From positions 248,001 to 312,000 of the forward strand of contig NC_050721.1 in the NCBI RefSeq assembly GCF_013402915.1: a stretch of DNA of 64,000 bases. The letters are read 5' to 3'. The notes under the pieces are model-generated. The model searched no databases and had not been told where the DNA came from. It saw only the letters and a list, made by a program, of their open reading frames with translations. The DNA is from Zygotorulaspora mrakii (Eukaryota > Ascomycota > Saccharomycetes > Saccharomycetales > Saccharomycetaceae). The position numbers were made by a program, and so were the translations under genes. Below are positions 28,415 to 38,990 of the stretch, piece by piece. How positions within the stretch are numbered: the stretch's first letter is position 1; each line of letters starts with the position of its first letter.

Positions 28415-28705
28415 ATGACAGAGACTATTGAATCCATGTCAAAGGGTATTTTCCACAATTTAATTACAACAATCATTCAAGATATTGTTGCCAGAGAAAC
28501 GACAAGGCAACAACTACTAAGAGCAAGGTATCCTGATCTTAAGCCGTACTTTTATGATCCCAAGCACGAATTGGATGTTTTTGGCCAACCAAAACAACAA
28601 GAATCCTCACATTATATAAGCTGTTCAAATTGTAGCAGAAAAGTTTCAGCAAACCGATTTGCGGCTCATCTACAGCGGTGTTTGAGTAGAGGTGCCAGAA
28701 AATGA
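28415..28705 (+). CDS. SGF11: Sgf11, SAGA deubiquitinase module subunit
   Basis: 96 codons from an ATG at 28415 (S. cerevisiae Sgf11, YPL047W, 99). An N-terminal amphipathic helix (about 8-38) is the part that runs along Sus1. A C-terminal C2HC zinc finger is visible: C70, C73, H85, C89, followed by basic residues. With Ubp8, Sus1 and Sgf73 it forms the SAGA module that removes ubiquitin from histone H2B, thus opposing the Lge1-assisted step encoded at the left end of this window. It sits between two chromosome IV-type genes, CTA1 and RMD5. Confidence 0.94.
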   Translation: MTETIESMSKGIFHNLITTIIQDIVARETTRQQLLRARYPDLKPYFYDPKHELDVFGQPKQQESSHYISCSNCSRKVSANRFAAHLQRCLSRGARK

Positions 28706-28836
28706 ACCATCAGAAGAGAGATATAGTGTGGACTGGAAATAAAATAATGGCAGCTCATTAAAGTGGAGTAGTCAACTGTACTAAGGCTGAATGTGCTACA
28801 GAGATATGTACAATCACTCCTAAGCGTGCGTGTCTT

Positions 28837-28844
28837 TCACGTGA
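28837..28844 (+). promoter_or_regulatory. E-box TCACGTGA (Cbf1/Pho4-type)
   Basis: Palindromic TCACGTGA about 135 bp upstream of the RMD5 ATG. Cbf1 fits best because of the flanking T and A. Consensus only. Confidence 0.4.
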
Positions 28845-28977
28845 CTTCTTCTGTGATCGCATGGAACAATCGAAGAGGGAGATTTCATGACATATGCTTT
28901 AACATCAAACGAAGGAGAATAGAAATACATGGTATACCCGGAGTTGCTGCTGGAAGTGCCACATCACTCGCGATATC

Positions 28978-30213
28978 ATGTCTAAGTTGCTACCGATCAT
29001 CGAAACAGAATTCAGTAAGATTTATAGCGAGTCTTCTTCGTCGCAAGATGCCCTGATAAGGAAGTGCCCCTTGGAGACCCATGATTTCAAGGCTCAACTA
29101 AAAAAGTTGAAGGCACATTTGAATAAACATATCCAAGAATCTGAAGCACATATGAGAGGTGAAGACAAGGAGGGAGATGTGAAAAAGCTACGTCGCAGAA
29201 GGGAATTGGTTGTGGAGAAAGTTAATAAATGTCATAAGCAATGGGATCTTTCAATTAAAAAGCAAATTAAGCAGACTAGCCAGCAGCATGCGCGCTTCAA
29301 AAAAATGGTTTTGAATAAATTGTACGAGTTTGACTTGGATCAAATATGTATCAACAGGTTGCCGCAAGATTCAAAGAAGTACGTTGATAAGGCGATAAGT
29401 TTTCACATATCCAGATACAATATTGGCAATCTGGACATCCGAGATAGAGGTTCAATGATGGATTATTTGCGTAATGTTTACGGTGTGTCTGAAGATATCT
29501 CAAGCAAGTTTGTTGAAATGGGTCAGATTGTGCAAGACATGAAGAATGGTAATCCGAATACCTGTCTCGATTGGTGCAAGCAGGGTTCGCTGCTTCAGTT
29601 TGAATTGCATACTTTAAATTTGATGCAGCTGTTTGAAAAGGGTGATACTTTAAAAACTTACCGGTTCCTAACTAATGACGTCACAGTAAATTCTTTTAAA
29701 CATAGACATAAGCAGGTGATTACAGAAATTTCTCCTATCTTGACGCGATTGATACTGGGAAAACCTATTATGAACATCAAAGAATTAACTCAGAAACAGC
29801 TGGAAAAATGTATATCATTGTTTACTCAAGAGTACTGTAGTCAAAACAATGTATCATTCAATTCACCATTGTTTTTGATTATTTTGAGTGGCGTTATCGC
29901 GTTCCAGTTTTTCATCAAATATACATCAATTAGAGCATCTGCGCATGTCGATTGGACAACTGAGAATGAGCTGCCTTTTGATGTTCAACTACCTGATTTT
30001 CTGTCTTACTTCAACCCGATATTCATCTGTCCTGTACTCAAAGAGGAGACAACAGAGGAAAATCCTCCTTATGCATTGCCGTGCCATCATATTTTATCAA
30101 AGAAATCCTTAGATCGGCTCTCTAAGAATGGTACTTCGACTTTTAAATGTCCTTATTGCCCTGTGAATGCATCAAAGTCCAAAACAAGGAAGGTCAACTT
30201 TGTAATGTTATAG
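28978..30213 (+). CDS. RMD5: Rmd5/Gid2, RING subunit of the GID ubiquitin ligase
   Basis: 411 codons from an ATG at 28978 (S. cerevisiae Rmd5, YDR255C, 421). The N-terminal 115 residues are charged and helical. A LisH/CTLH-type helical region follows at about 140-220 (DISSKFVEMGQIVQDMKNGN, SLLQFELHTLNLMQLFEKGD). The C-terminus has a degenerate RING: C351, C369, H371 and C391/C394, with FICPVLKEETTEENPPYALP before it. In S. cerevisiae Rmd5 pairs with Fyv10 as the catalytic RING dimer that destroys gluconeogenic enzymes after glucose returns. It is convergent with ELC1, with 21 bp between the stops. Confidence 0.93.
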   Translation: MSKLLPIIETEFSKIYSESSSSQDALIRKCPLETHDFKAQLKKLKAHLNKHIQESEAHMRGEDKEGDVKKLRRRRELVVEKVNKCHKQWDLSIKKQIKQTSQQHARFKKMVLNKLYEFDLDQICINRLPQDSKKYVDKAISFHISRYNIGNLDIRDRGSMMDYLRNVYGVSEDISSKFVEMGQIVQDMKNGNPNTCLDWCKQGSLLQFELHTLNLMQLFEKGDTLKTYRFLTNDVTVNSFKHRHKQVITEISPILTRLILGKPIMNIKELTQKQLEKCISLFTQEYCSQNNVSFNSPLFLIILSGVIAFQFFIKYTSIRASAHVDWTTENELPFDVQLPDFLSYFNPIFICPVLKEETTEENPPYALPCHHILSKKSLDRLSKNGTSTFKCPYCPVNASKSKTRKVNFVML

Positions 30214-30234
30214 CTAGGTTGGCAATCAACAATT

Positions 30235-30528
30235 CTATACGTTTAAATAATCGGCAGCAAGCAGTAGTTCCAACGCCATTTCCGTTGGAATTTCAAAGTC
30301 AGATATGTCCTCTCGACTTTCGTCAACCTCTTGATACTCTAGGTGGTATTCCAAATACTCGACGACTTTTTTAAGAACTTGTGTATCCATGTTATGAAGC
30401 TCAATATGAGGGTTCTCTTTTTCGAAAGGGTTTTCTAACATTGCTTTTAAAGTCGATGATATTAGCGCTGCTTCACGACTTATTTGGACTTCTTCATTTT
30501 GACTGGATATCAGTATAATTTTCGACAT
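30235..30528 (-). CDS. ELC1: Elongin C homologue Elc1
   Basis: 97 codons from the ATG at 30528; a TTG at 30540 is the only way to extend. S. cerevisiae Elc1 (YPL046C) has 99. It is a BTB/Skp1-fold protein: ISREAALISSTLKAMLENPF near the N-terminus and the conserved end EIPTEMALELLLAADYLNV. Known roles are in the Cul3-Ela1 ligase that removes stalled RNA polymerase II and in the Rad7-containing ligase. It shares a 216 bp divergent region with VPS16. Confidence 0.93.
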   Translation of the reverse strand: MSKIILISSQNEEVQISREAALISSTLKAMLENPFEKENPHIELHNMDTQVLKKVVEYLEYHLEYQEVDESREDISDFEIPTEMALELLLAADYLNV

Positions 30529-30744
30529 TTCGTTAATCAAACTACTTATAGCAGTTGTGGATCTGGATTACTACTTCGCCTCTTGGTTGCGTAGGGATTA
30601 TCTTGAACTACTCATTAAATGTATAGAATATTTATTTTTCAAGCTACTTATGCGAATAAACCCATGAAAAAGTGTGTAACGAATAAGTACAAAACAAGCG
30701 ATTCTAGATCATTAAAAGGGATTTTTAACGACGTTGTAAGATTG

Positions 30745-33138
30745 ATGGTGACCAGAAATCCTAGCTTGAATTGGGAAAAGCTCCAAGACGTCTTTTATCG
30801 TAATCGAGAGATCTGTACTTTACAATGGCCTGTTGAGGAAGAATTAAGGTATGCAATATCAACTACTGTCATCGCAATTGAATTGCGAGACTTTTTGCAA
30901 ATTTTCGATTATAATGGCAATATGATAATAAGTATAGATAAATCTCAGTTTAAGAACGTGATCAGATTTGAATTTGATGGCGCTGAGCAGTTAGTAGTAG
31001 CAACTCCCAATTCAGTTACAGTTGTGACCCAGTTCAAACCCCTAGCGTTCAAAACTTGTCGATTAAGTGAGAATATTCAGGATTCCATTTGGGACTACAA
31101 AAGTGGGTTGATAATAATGCAGCAGTCACAAGATATTTACAAACTTACAGGCAGCTCAATAGAACTGCTACTCAAAAATGAAGGACAATACACACTTTTG
31201 ACTAAGGAACATTGGAATAGCAATGGTAATAAAGCTATTCTTCTCGATGTTCAGCATGTCTATGAGCTTGAGATTAATGAGGCTAAAATGACCAAGATAT
31301 TATCAGATGCACAATGGCACCGAGTGGTTCTATCTCCAAATAATTTCATCTGTTTGTTTAACGTAAAATTTAATAAGTTACAGGTTTTCAAAAGCTCCTC
31401 AAGAATACTTTTAGAACATACTCTGGAAGAGACCCCAAAAGGCATTAAATGGTGTGGAGATGATACTATTGCTTGTGGATTCTTGGATGAAATTAAACTC
31501 TATGGGCCAGGAAACTCGTATGTTGCATTTTGGTTTCCTCAGGAGATTGCCGCTTTGCACACAGAAATAGATGGTTTGAAGGTTTTTACAGAAGAAAGCG
31601 TCCAGTTTATTTCGAAGGTTGAAAAACATACCTCCAATACATTTAAAATCGGCTCTACAGAGTCTAGTGCAATCCTGCTGGACTCACTGGACTTATTGGA
31701 GGAAAATGCCGCCAGAGCAATAGAAAACTTGAAGACGATCAATTTAAAACAAGCTGTTACAGATTGTATTGAGGCTTCAAAGGAGGAACTAGATCCTCAA
31801 TTGAGGAAGAGATTACTGAGTGCTGCCTCTTTTGGAAAAGCTTCTCTCTCCACAGAAGTTTTCAACTCTGATCTATTCGTGGAAGCCTGTAGTGTACTCA
31901 GGCTATTGAGTCTCTTGAAAGCGCTGGAAATACATTTAACCGTCAAAGAGTATAGTACTATCACTTTACCTGGCTTAATTACAATTTTGCTGAGGCGACA
32001 AGAACATTACAAATGCATTATGATCTGTCAAGCAGTTAATAGTCTGGAGCAGCTACCAACAATTTTCACACATTGGGCCATATCAAAAATAAAGTACTCG
32101 AAAGATTCGAACGACGGAGAACTCTATTCATCTATTAAAGAGCAATACTATAGTCTCCCAGATCATATAAAAGCTCATATATCTGAGATTTTCAATACAG
32201 CATACCTTGAAGGAAGGTTTGCTCTCTCTCGAAACCTTGCTTTGTTGGAGTATTCGCCGGAAATGAGAATTGCTCAACTACTTCAGCTTGATGAAAACAG
32301 CATGGCCTTAAGGGAGGCACTTAAGATGCAGTGCCCTGAATTGAGTACTTCATTAATTTTTAATTTTTGTGAAAAACTAACAACAGCCCAGCTGGCGAAA
32401 TTATTGATCATGGATATGCCAACTGAACAGTTGTATCCATATATTTTCAGAGCAGACGAAAAGCTGTTGTATGATTACTATCGACAAACCGACCGATTTG
32501 TTGATCTAGCACATTTGATACTCTTACAGAGCAAAAATGAAGGCTCAATAAGGATTTTCCTACCTCAGGTTCAAGAGCTATACAGCAAAATTTTAAATAA
32601 TAACCTTATTAAACAAGACACAGAGCTCATACAAAGGCAGGAAAAGATATGGATTTTTCAGGAAACACTGACAGCAAATCTAGGCAGTAGCTTTTCTGAC
32701 CTAACTCTCGACCAGACGCTATCTAAGCTGATTGAAATGCGACAGGAAAAACACACGCAATCGTTGATTAAAAAATTTAAAGTCAACGAGAAGAAATTCT
32801 ATCACATAAAAATAGGTGCTTTGGTGGAAAAGAAAATGTTCAATGACTTGTATCAGTTTGCTATAAGTAAAAAATCCCCAGTAGGGTACGAGCCGTTTTA
32901 TAAGTGCTTAATGAGGAAGGGATATAAAGGCGAAGCCTCCATTTACATTAGCTTGATTTCCACCATTTCATATGGAGAAAAGATAGAAATGTATGTCAAA
33001 TGCAAGGCTTTCGAAGAGGCTATTCAGCTAGCCGGGAAGGAAAGGGATATAAAGGGCCTTAAAGAACTTTACAAAAAGATGCCTGCTAATGACCCTCAGC
33101 TGAAATCTTTAATCAATGAATATATGAGCAAAATATAA
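30745..33138 (+). CDS. VPS16: Vps16, core subunit of HOPS and CORVET
   Basis: 797 codons from the ATG at 30745, which aligns with the S. cerevisiae start (MKNPSFDW there, MVTRNPSLNW here; Vps16, YPL045W, 798 aa). An in-frame ATG at 30619 would add 42 residues and is not excluded. The N-terminal half is a beta-propeller (WKYPVE-like repeats, DTIACGFLDEIKLYGPGNSY, VDGLKVFT-type strands), and the C-terminal half is an alpha-solenoid (AYLEGRFALSRNLALLEYSP, LYDYYRQTDRFVDLAHLIL, DQTLSKLIEMRQEKHTQSL). It joins Vps11, Vps18 and Vps33 to tether membranes at the vacuole and endosome. It is convergent with CHL4, with 20 bp between the stops. Confidence 0.94.
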   Translation: MVTRNPSLNWEKLQDVFYRNREICTLQWPVEEELRYAISTTVIAIELRDFLQIFDYNGNMIISIDKSQFKNVIRFEFDGAEQLVVATPNSVTVVTQFKPLAFKTCRLSENIQDSIWDYKSGLIIMQQSQDIYKLTGSSIELLLKNEGQYTLLTKEHWNSNGNKAILLDVQHVYELEINEAKMTKILSDAQWHRVVLSPNNFICLFNVKFNKLQVFKSSSRILLEHTLEETPKGIKWCGDDTIACGFLDEIKLYGPGNSYVAFWFPQEIAALHTEIDGLKVFTEESVQFISKVEKHTSNTFKIGSTESSAILLDSLDLLEENAARAIENLKTINLKQAVTDCIEASKEELDPQLRKRLLSAASFGKASLSTEVFNSDLFVEACSVLRLLSLLKALEIHLTVKEYSTITLPGLITILLRRQEHYKCIMICQAVNSLEQLPTIFTHWAISKIKYSKDSNDGELYSSIKEQYYSLPDHIKAHISEIFNTAYLEGRFALSRNLALLEYSPEMRIAQLLQLDENSMALREALKMQCPELSTSLIFNFCEKLTTAQLAKLLIMDMPTEQLYPYIFRADEKLLYDYYRQTDRFVDLAHLILLQSKNEGSIRIFLPQVQELYSKILNNNLIKQDTELIQRQEKIWIFQETLTANLGSSFSDLTLDQTLSKLIEMRQEKHTQSLIKKFKVNEKKFYHIKIGALVEKKMFNDLYQFAISKKSPVGYEPFYKCLMRKGYKGEASIYISLISTISYGEKIEMYVKCKAFEEAIQLAGKERDIKGLKELYKKMPANDPQLKSLINEYMSKI

Positions 33139-33158
33139 TATTAAATAGATAAAATAAC

Positions 33159-34496
33159 TCAAATGAGTCCCCCTTTGGTGTCACTTACAAAATTTCCGTC
33201 TCTAATACTCCCTGAACTTGGTCCATTTTCCCCGGTCAACCATCCTGGCACTTTATTTATATCTATGTGACGTCTATCGCATAACTCATGCAAGCCGGCG
33301 AATACATCATTACCATAGAGCTTCAGCTTCAACGAAACTTGCCTGTCAGAATCCAGGTTATTGTGAGTTGTAAATTCAACTTTTTCAACTGGAACCATAG
33401 ATGTATATTTTGAAATGCCATTCACTGTATTCTGAGATTCCGGCGAATTTGCTTCATCTAACGAGTAAATACGGTTTTTAGACCTCTTCAGTTGATACAA
33501 TTTTGTTGTTTTTACGCCATCTTTCGAACCCTTAAATCTCATCATGCTATTATCTAGTCGCAGCCTCTTGATCTCAGGGTCTTCAGCACTGCCATCATCG
33601 GAGGAAACGATATTTTTATCACCAAGTCCTTCAACTAGTATTGCTTTGCCCTTCATAGATTGATGCTCTTGAACGCTACCAAAAGGTGACACCTCAAACG
33701 AAGTTTCACCATATGTCGCCCAAGATCCTAAGCTATTCGACAATCGGGAGACACCGAATAGTACCTGCATTGAATGAAGTGATCTCACTGGTGGTATCTC
33801 GTTTCGCTTCAGGATTACAGCTTCCCGATCTGAAAGGGTTCTTTCAATGCTTTGAATAATCAGTTGGGCATAAGAATCTTCATCAGGCGAATGTATTATG
33901 TTCGGAGAATTCAGAGAGAATGCAACGTAATATGGAGCTCTAGAGGATAATTTCCTACCCTCAGGTAGATTTTCGATATGGCTAGACTTCATAACACTAT
34001 CGGAAAATGATTTATTTAGATCAAATAGTTGAATTCGACAAATAACAAGTGGTAGTTCCGGATGCTCAAATGTATGTATATTGCAAAGATAGAATTTTTG
34101 AAGATCCTTTTTCAATCTTGATACAAATTTGCTGAAATTAATGTGCAAAACCTGTTTTGAGTGCATCGCATTCCATGCAGTTGAAGAAGTCCACGTAAAG
34201 TGATCTGGCTTGTACACTACTGAGTAACAATCAATTTGTGCCAGTTGAAAAAGGCTCAGTCCACGGGGCCAGTACTCTAGCAAAATTTTGGAAGCCAAAA
34301 CACGTCGTTTCACACGCCTCTTCACTAGTTGTTCCAACTTCGCGGCGAGCTGTTCTGATGTCTCGTCTCTTTCGGTCCCGTATTTCGATGCCCATTGCAC
34401 TACCAAATGGCATAGTATCGTCAACGGTAGTCTTAACAGCTTTTTAAGAACTTGCTTGGTTTCATGCTGAGGAACGTAATCATCTTCTAAATTCAT
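33159..34496 (-). CDS. CHL4: Chl4/CENP-N, inner kinetochore protein
   Basis: 445 codons from an ATG at 34496 (S. cerevisiae Chl4, YDR254W, 458). The conserved N-terminal part (about 1-190) has LLRLPLTILCHLVVQWASKY, RRVLASKILLEYWPRGLSLFQLAQIDCY and HTFEHPELPLVICRIQLFD. The C-terminal third matches the Iml3-binding domain (VSLKLKLYGNDVFAGLHELCDRR). The protein is part of the Ctf19/CCAN complex at centromeres. An MCB element, ACGCGT (34592-34597), about 95 bp upstream would suit G1/S expression. It is divergent from NOP4. Confidence 0.92.
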   Translation of the reverse strand: MNLEDDYVPQHETKQVLKKLLRLPLTILCHLVVQWASKYGTERDETSEQLAAKLEQLVKRRVKRRVLASKILLEYWPRGLSLFQLAQIDCYSVVYKPDHFTWTSSTAWNAMHSKQVLHINFSKFVSRLKKDLQKFYLCNIHTFEHPELPLVICRIQLFDLNKSFSDSVMKSSHIENLPEGRKLSSRAPYYVAFSLNSPNIIHSPDEDSYAQLIIQSIERTLSDREAVILKRNEIPPVRSLHSMQVLFGVSRLSNSLGSWATYGETSFEVSPFGSVQEHQSMKGKAILVEGLGDKNIVSSDDGSAEDPEIKRLRLDNSMMRFKGSKDGVKTTKLYQLKRSKNRIYSLDEANSPESQNTVNGISKYTSMVPVEKVEFTTHNNLDSDRQVSLKLKLYGNDVFAGLHELCDRRHIDINKVPGWLTGENGPSSGSIRDGNFVSDTKGGLI

Positions 34497-34591
34497 AGAC
34501 TATCTAGATTAGAAATAGCATCCTATTTATCTTGCATTAAAATCAACATTTCAAAGCAATTGAGCTCTTGTATATTCACAGTTGTCACTTC

Positions 34592-34597
34592 ACGCGT
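34592..34597 (+). promoter_or_regulatory. MCB element ACGCGT
   Basis: ACGCGT, the MBF core, in the 260 bp between CHL4 and NOP4, 95 bp upstream of CHL4. Assignment to CHL4 is inferred from function and distance. Confidence 0.4.
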
Positions 34598-34619
34598 TAC
34601 CCAGCTTGAAGGTACCGCC

Positions 34620-34649
34620 TGAAAATTTTTAAGATTGAAAGCTCATCGC
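34620..34649 (+). promoter_or_regulatory. RRPE plus PAC pair of the NOP4 promoter
   Basis: TGAAAATTTTT (RRPE) at 34620-34630 and AAAGCTCATCGC (reverse complement of the PAC consensus GCGATGAGC) at 34638-34649, about 110-140 bp before the NOP4 ATG. This close pair is the hallmark of ribosome-biogenesis genes (Stb3 and Dot6/Tod6 sites in S. cerevisiae). Confidence 0.8.
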
Positions 34650-34756
34650 ATGTCTCAATGAGAAAATCAAAGTTGAAGGCAGATTGGAAATAGGTGATAG
34701 CAGGTTATCTACATTTAAATATTCGATTGTTTGAGAACTGCAGGGATATCTGACTA

Positions 34757-36880
34757 ATGGAAGACGTAGAGAACGAAAATTCGCCGCATGGTGTCGGTGA
34801 AAATGTTCAGAAAGATGTTCAGGAAGATGTGCAGAAAAACGTCAAAAGCCGCCTCAATAATGATGGGGGATTGGATATGAAGACTTTATTTGTCAGAGGT
34901 ATTCCAACTGAAGTTACTGATGGAGAATTGGGCGAATTTTTTTCTAGTTTTGCTCCGATCAAGCATGCTGTGATTGTCAAGAATGCAGAAAAAATATCAA
35001 GAGGATTCGGGTTTGTTAGTTTTGCGGTCGAAGATGATACTAAAGAGGCTTTAAAGCAAGCGAGGAAGACGAGACTCAATAATCAACTCCTTAGGGTCGA
35101 TGTTGCCAAGAGAAGAGATCGTACCAGAGAAAATGCTGATAAGATAGCGAAGGCGAAGGCTGATGAGCTTCCAGAAAACATTGCTTCTGCCGCTCGTTTT
35201 GATGAAGAATCTTTATTGAAAGGCAAACCAAAGTTAATTATCAGAAATATGCCATGGAGCTGTCGTGATCCCCAAAAGCTAAAGAATATCTTCAGCAGAT
35301 ATGGAACCGTGGTGGAGGCTACTATCCCCAGAAAACGTGACGGGAAGCTATGTGGGTTTGCATTTGTTACCATGAAGAGATTGGCAAACTGCCATAACGC
35401 CATTGAAGAATCTAAAGATTTAAAGATCGATGGAAGGAAAGTTGCAGTTGATTTCGCTGTTCAGAAGAATAAATGGGAGGACTTTAAGACGTTATCAAAA
35501 GCAGATGAAGACACAGAAAAGGGCGATGAGGCGAAAGAAGAATCTGAATCCCGCTCAACATCTGGAAGTGATGATGAGGAAAGTGATCAATCCGAGGAAG
35601 AAGAAGGTGCAGAAAACGAAGACGAAGATAGCGAGGAGGAAGAAGTTCATAAAAAGGCAAATACACCACTAAGGAACACAGTAGAGAACTATTCCATTTT
35701 TGTTAGAAATGTTCCATATGATGCCACAGAATCTTCGTTGGCTGATCACTTTAGCAAGTTTGGGCCTGTAAAGTATGCATTGCCCGTTATTGATAGGGAG
35801 ACTGGTTTGGCAAAAGGTACAGCTTTTGTTGCATTTAAAAATGAGGATGCCTGCAAAAATTGTCTGCGTAACGCACCAGCTGCGGGTGCCACTTCTTTAT
35901 TGATCGGTGATGATGTTTTACCAGAATACGTGTATGAGGGTCGTGTTCTATCAATATCGCCCACCTTGAAACGGGAAGATGCCGGGAATATGGCCGAAAG
36001 AAATGCTGCAAAGAGGAAAGAAGCATTTGGTAAATCGCCTGGTGAACGTGATAGACGTAATATGTATCTCCTGAATGAAGGTAAAGTTACAGAAGGCTCT
36101 AAATTGGCATCTCTGCTTTCCGTGAAGGACATGGAGATTAGAGATGCGTCTTTTAAACTGAGAGTAGAACAATTGAAAAAAAATCCATCTTTGCATTTAT
36201 CGATGACCAGATTGGCCATAAGAAATCTTCCAAGAGCTATGACTGATAAAGGTTTAAAGGCGTTGGGAAGAAAAGGTGTCGTTGAGTTCGCTACACAAGT
36301 TAAAAATAATGAGAGGCATCCATTGAGTAAGGAAGAACTTGTAAGGTCAACGAAGGAGAAATATAAATTCATGTCTCCCGAGGATATAGAGCGTCAAAAG
36401 AAAAAAGATAGGAAACATGGTGTTGTCACGCAAGCGAAAGTCATCATGGAAGTCAAGGGGTCCTCGGTCGGCAGAAGTAGAGGTTACGGTTTCATCGAAT
36501 ATAAAGATCATAAGCATGCATTAATGGGTTTGAGATGGCTTAATGTGCATCAAGTAACTAAAAGCGAAGTGATGGAGGGACTTGACGAGAAAGAGAAAAG
36601 GGCAGCGGATTCAGAAAGTTTTACTGCGAGACGTTTATGTGTTGAATTCGCCATCGAAAATGCAAATGTGGTAAAGAGAAGAAGAGAAAGGGTCAAGCAA
36701 GCCAGAGATACATCAAAAAGAAAGTATGAAGACGAACCATCCACTACGGAAGCGGAGGCCAACAAAAGACCTAAGCTGGAGAATGCAGGCGAGGACCAAA
36801 AGAAGAAGCAGAGTGATATGAGTGACGAGACCAAGAGGCTCATCGGTATCAAACGTAAAAGAAAGAGTCACAAACGCTAG
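34757..36880 (+). CDS. NOP4: Nop4/Nop77, nucleolar protein with four RRMs
   Basis: 707 codons from an ATG at 34757 (S. cerevisiae Nop4, YPL043W, 685). RRM1 at about 43-120 ([17 protein letters not shown]), RRM2 at about 155-232 ([18 protein letters not shown]), then an acidic stretch (about 250-295), RRM3 at about 312-410 ([20 protein letters not shown]) and a divergent split RRM4 (RLAIRNLP near 483, [10 protein letters not shown] near 575). The C-terminus is Lys/Arg-rich. It is needed for 27S pre-rRNA processing and 60S assembly. The PAC and RRPE sites upstream agree with that role. Confidence 0.96.
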   Translation: MEDVENENSPHGVGENVQKDVQEDVQKNVKSRLNNDGGLDMKTLFVRGIPTEVTDGELGEFFSSFAPIKHAVIVKNAEKISRGFGFVSFAVEDDTKEALKQARKTRLNNQLLRVDVAKRRDRTRENADKIAKAKADELPENIASAARFDEESLLKGKPKLIIRNMPWSCRDPQKLKNIFSRYGTVVEATIPRKRDGKLCGFAFVTMKRLANCHNAIEESKDLKIDGRKVAVDFAVQKNKWEDFKTLSKADEDTEKGDEAKEESESRSTSGSDDEESDQSEEEEGAENEDEDSEEEEVHKKANTPLRNTVENYSIFVRNVPYDATESSLADHFSKFGPVKYALPVIDRETGLAKGTAFVAFKNEDACKNCLRNAPAAGATSLLIGDDVLPEYVYEGRVLSISPTLKREDAGNMAERNAAKRKEAFGKSPGERDRRNMYLLNEGKVTEGSKLASLLSVKDMEIRDASFKLRVEQLKKNPSLHLSMTRLAIRNLPRAMTDKGLKALGRKGVVEFATQVKNNERHPLSKEELVRSTKEKYKFMSPEDIERQKKKDRKHGVVTQAKVIMEVKGSSVGRSRGYGFIEYKDHKHALMGLRWLNVHQVTKSEVMEGLDEKEKRAADSESFTARRLCVEFAIENANVVKRRRERVKQARDTSKRKYEDEPSTTEAEANKRPKLENAGEDQKKKQSDMSDETKRLIGIKRKRKSHKR

Positions 36881-36996
36881 TCTCTTTTTTAAACGTGTAT
36901 AGTAGTTAAATTTTGCATTTCGTATGTAATATGTTCCATCCCGGCATGTCTTATAAGGTTGGAGGAATTCGAGTATTAAACAAGTATCGTACTTTG

Positions 36997-38769
36997 CTAG
37001 CGTCTCTTTTTACGTATGGGCTCCGAATTGCGAGTGTTGGTTTGCAAATTACTTCCTGACACGGCGGCAGCAGCAGCAGCAGCAGCAGCCAATATTCTTC
37101 TGTTTACTCCGAGACCACCCAAAGCATTGGATGAATTATTGACTGCAGAAGGCGGTTGGGGGTTAGCGTTTTTGTTTTTATGCGTTCCAACGTTCATAAT
37201 ATCATTATCGTTAGTGTGAATTCTTCTTGCTGGATACTTATAGTTGAGCCCTTCAAAAACGTTTTCACAAACAGGATTCTCACCACTCGTAAAGTAGTCG
37301 TGATCCAACGCCGCATTAGCATCGATTCTTGTGATAGGATCGTACGTCAAAAGACGGTAAAGCAGGTCTAAGGCGATTTTATCTCTTCCACCAACAGAAT
37401 GATACCAAGTAGGTAAGCTATCTCTGAACTTGGAAAATTTGGAAAGTTGATCATACTCTGGATACTTTTGAATATGTGGCCAGTCTTTAGAGGTTGGTGT
37501 TCCAAGAACTTCTAGTATTCTTTGCAATTGGTTTGCTTGAAATGGAACGCTTTTCTTTGAGTCCATTTTAGCTTCTTCGCCCTTAAATATCGGCTGAAGA
37601 CCAATAAGTTCAGCAAATATACATCCTACAGCCCAAAGATCTATGGCAGGTGTATAATGTCTTGCACCTAATAAAAGTTCGGGGGCTCTGTACCAAATTG
37701 TTACTACAACTTTATCACCTGTATATAACGTCTGCAACATATCGGAAAACTTTCTCGCCAGTCCTAAATCACCAACCTTAACACAACCATCAATCGTAAC
37801 CATAATATTTGCTGGTTTCAGGTCCCTATGAAGAATCCAATTCTGATGTAAATACGATACGCCGTCTAGAATTTGCCACATGATTGAGGTTATCATCTTT
37901 TGTGGTATTAATCGTTTCTCTGGATGTGAATGAAAATGAATTATCTGTAATAAGTCATGCTCAGCATAATCGTAAACCATATAAATGCTTTTCTTTTCCA
38001 GAAATATTTCCACAAGTTTTGTGAGATGTCTGTTATTCAATTCTCGACATAAAGCCATTTCACGGCATGCACTTTGTGATATTCCGGTATAATGCAACTG
38101 TTCAACACCTTCCCTCTCTGTCTTGAATTTTTTGATAGCAAAGTATAATGAGGGTGGCTTCTTCATGACATTTATTCGCGAAGAGCTACTGCTCGGTTTA
38201 AGTTGTTTATCGGAACTAGTGCCATCTTGATTGGGACCTGGTACTTGCCCACTAATCCCGTCTTGTTCATTTACTCTTATGTTCTGAATACTTTCCTGAG
38301 ATCGCCTGTCAAAAAACGGCATTGACTCTGAAGTAGTCATCTCAGTTGTATTCCTCAGGTTGGATGTGCTACCCTGCATCCTAGAGCCATCATCATCCAT
38401 TGTGATATCTGTGGCTGCACATGGCATGTTATTAGCTTGTCGTTTGGCTTTGTAGACTTTACCGTAAGTTCCAGCTGCAATATAGCCAATGATTTCATAC
38501 TTTTCAAGTACGGAAAATCTAGAACCATCCTTCCTAGCTTTATATGGTCCTATCGAAAACACATCATTATTAGCCATTAGCATTGGCTGCTTCCCATGGA
38601 CATTCCTAGCACCATTTTTCATATCAACAGTTTGCCCAGGCGCGAATTGCTGGGAAGGATTTTGCCATAGGCTTTTCCCCCCAATTTGCTGCTGCTGAAG
38701 ACGATGTTGTCCATTTGTTTGTGATCTTTGCTGGTATCCATTCGAAACTCTTTCATTGGCATTATACAT
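36997..38769 (-). CDS. SSN3: Ssn3/Srb10, Cdk8 kinase of Mediator
   Basis: 590 codons from an ATG at 38769 (S. cerevisiae Ssn3, YPL042C, 555). The kinase domain starts at about residue 90 ([15 protein letters not shown]) and is split by a low-complexity insert (about 112-205) before the catalytic Lys ([10 protein letters not shown]). The Cdk8-type cyclin-facing helix is SQSACRE (231-237). HRDLKPANI (314-322), DLG in place of DFG (334-336, as in the family) and [20 protein letters not shown] follow. After the kinase comes [22 protein letters not shown], with its alanine run as in S. cerevisiae. With Ssn8 it phosphorylates RNA polymerase II and transcription factors. Confidence 0.96.
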   Translation of the reverse strand: MYNANERVSNGYQQRSQTNGQHRLQQQQIGGKSLWQNPSQQFAPGQTVDMKNGARNVHGKQPMLMANNDVFSIGPYKARKDGSRFSVLEKYEIIGYIAAGTYGKVYKAKRQANNMPCAATDITMDDDGSRMQGSTSNLRNTTEMTTSESMPFFDRRSQESIQNIRVNEQDGISGQVPGPNQDGTSSDKQLKPSSSSSRINVMKKPPSLYFAIKKFKTEREGVEQLHYTGISQSACREMALCRELNNRHLTKLVEIFLEKKSIYMVYDYAEHDLLQIIHFHSHPEKRLIPQKMITSIMWQILDGVSYLHQNWILHRDLKPANIMVTIDGCVKVGDLGLARKFSDMLQTLYTGDKVVVTIWYRAPELLLGARHYTPAIDLWAVGCIFAELIGLQPIFKGEEAKMDSKKSVPFQANQLQRILEVLGTPTSKDWPHIQKYPEYDQLSKFSKFRDSLPTWYHSVGGRDKIALDLLYRLLTYDPITRIDANAALDHDYFTSGENPVCENVFEGLNYKYPARRIHTNDNDIMNVGTHKNKNANPQPPSAVNNSSNALGGLGVNRRILAAAAAAAAAVSGSNLQTNTRNSEPIRKKRR

Positions 38770-38990
38770 TATATGATCGACGTAAATATCCCCTGCAGTA
38801 TATACCCAAAATCATGAATCTACTATCATAGCTTAAGTTTTGAATTTTCATAAATGTAGCATTACTCAAATTGAGAAAATATGGCACCGAGGAAAGACAT
38901 AACAAAAGCAAGTAACTGCCATAATGATGGTCAGTGCCCGATTCAAGCGACTGTTTCATAAAGACGCTATTTACGTGTGGCTATCTATAT

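Noticed and set aside
35746..36372. 208-codon frame antisense to NOP4
   Set aside because: Shadow of the RRM-coding frame on the plus strand.
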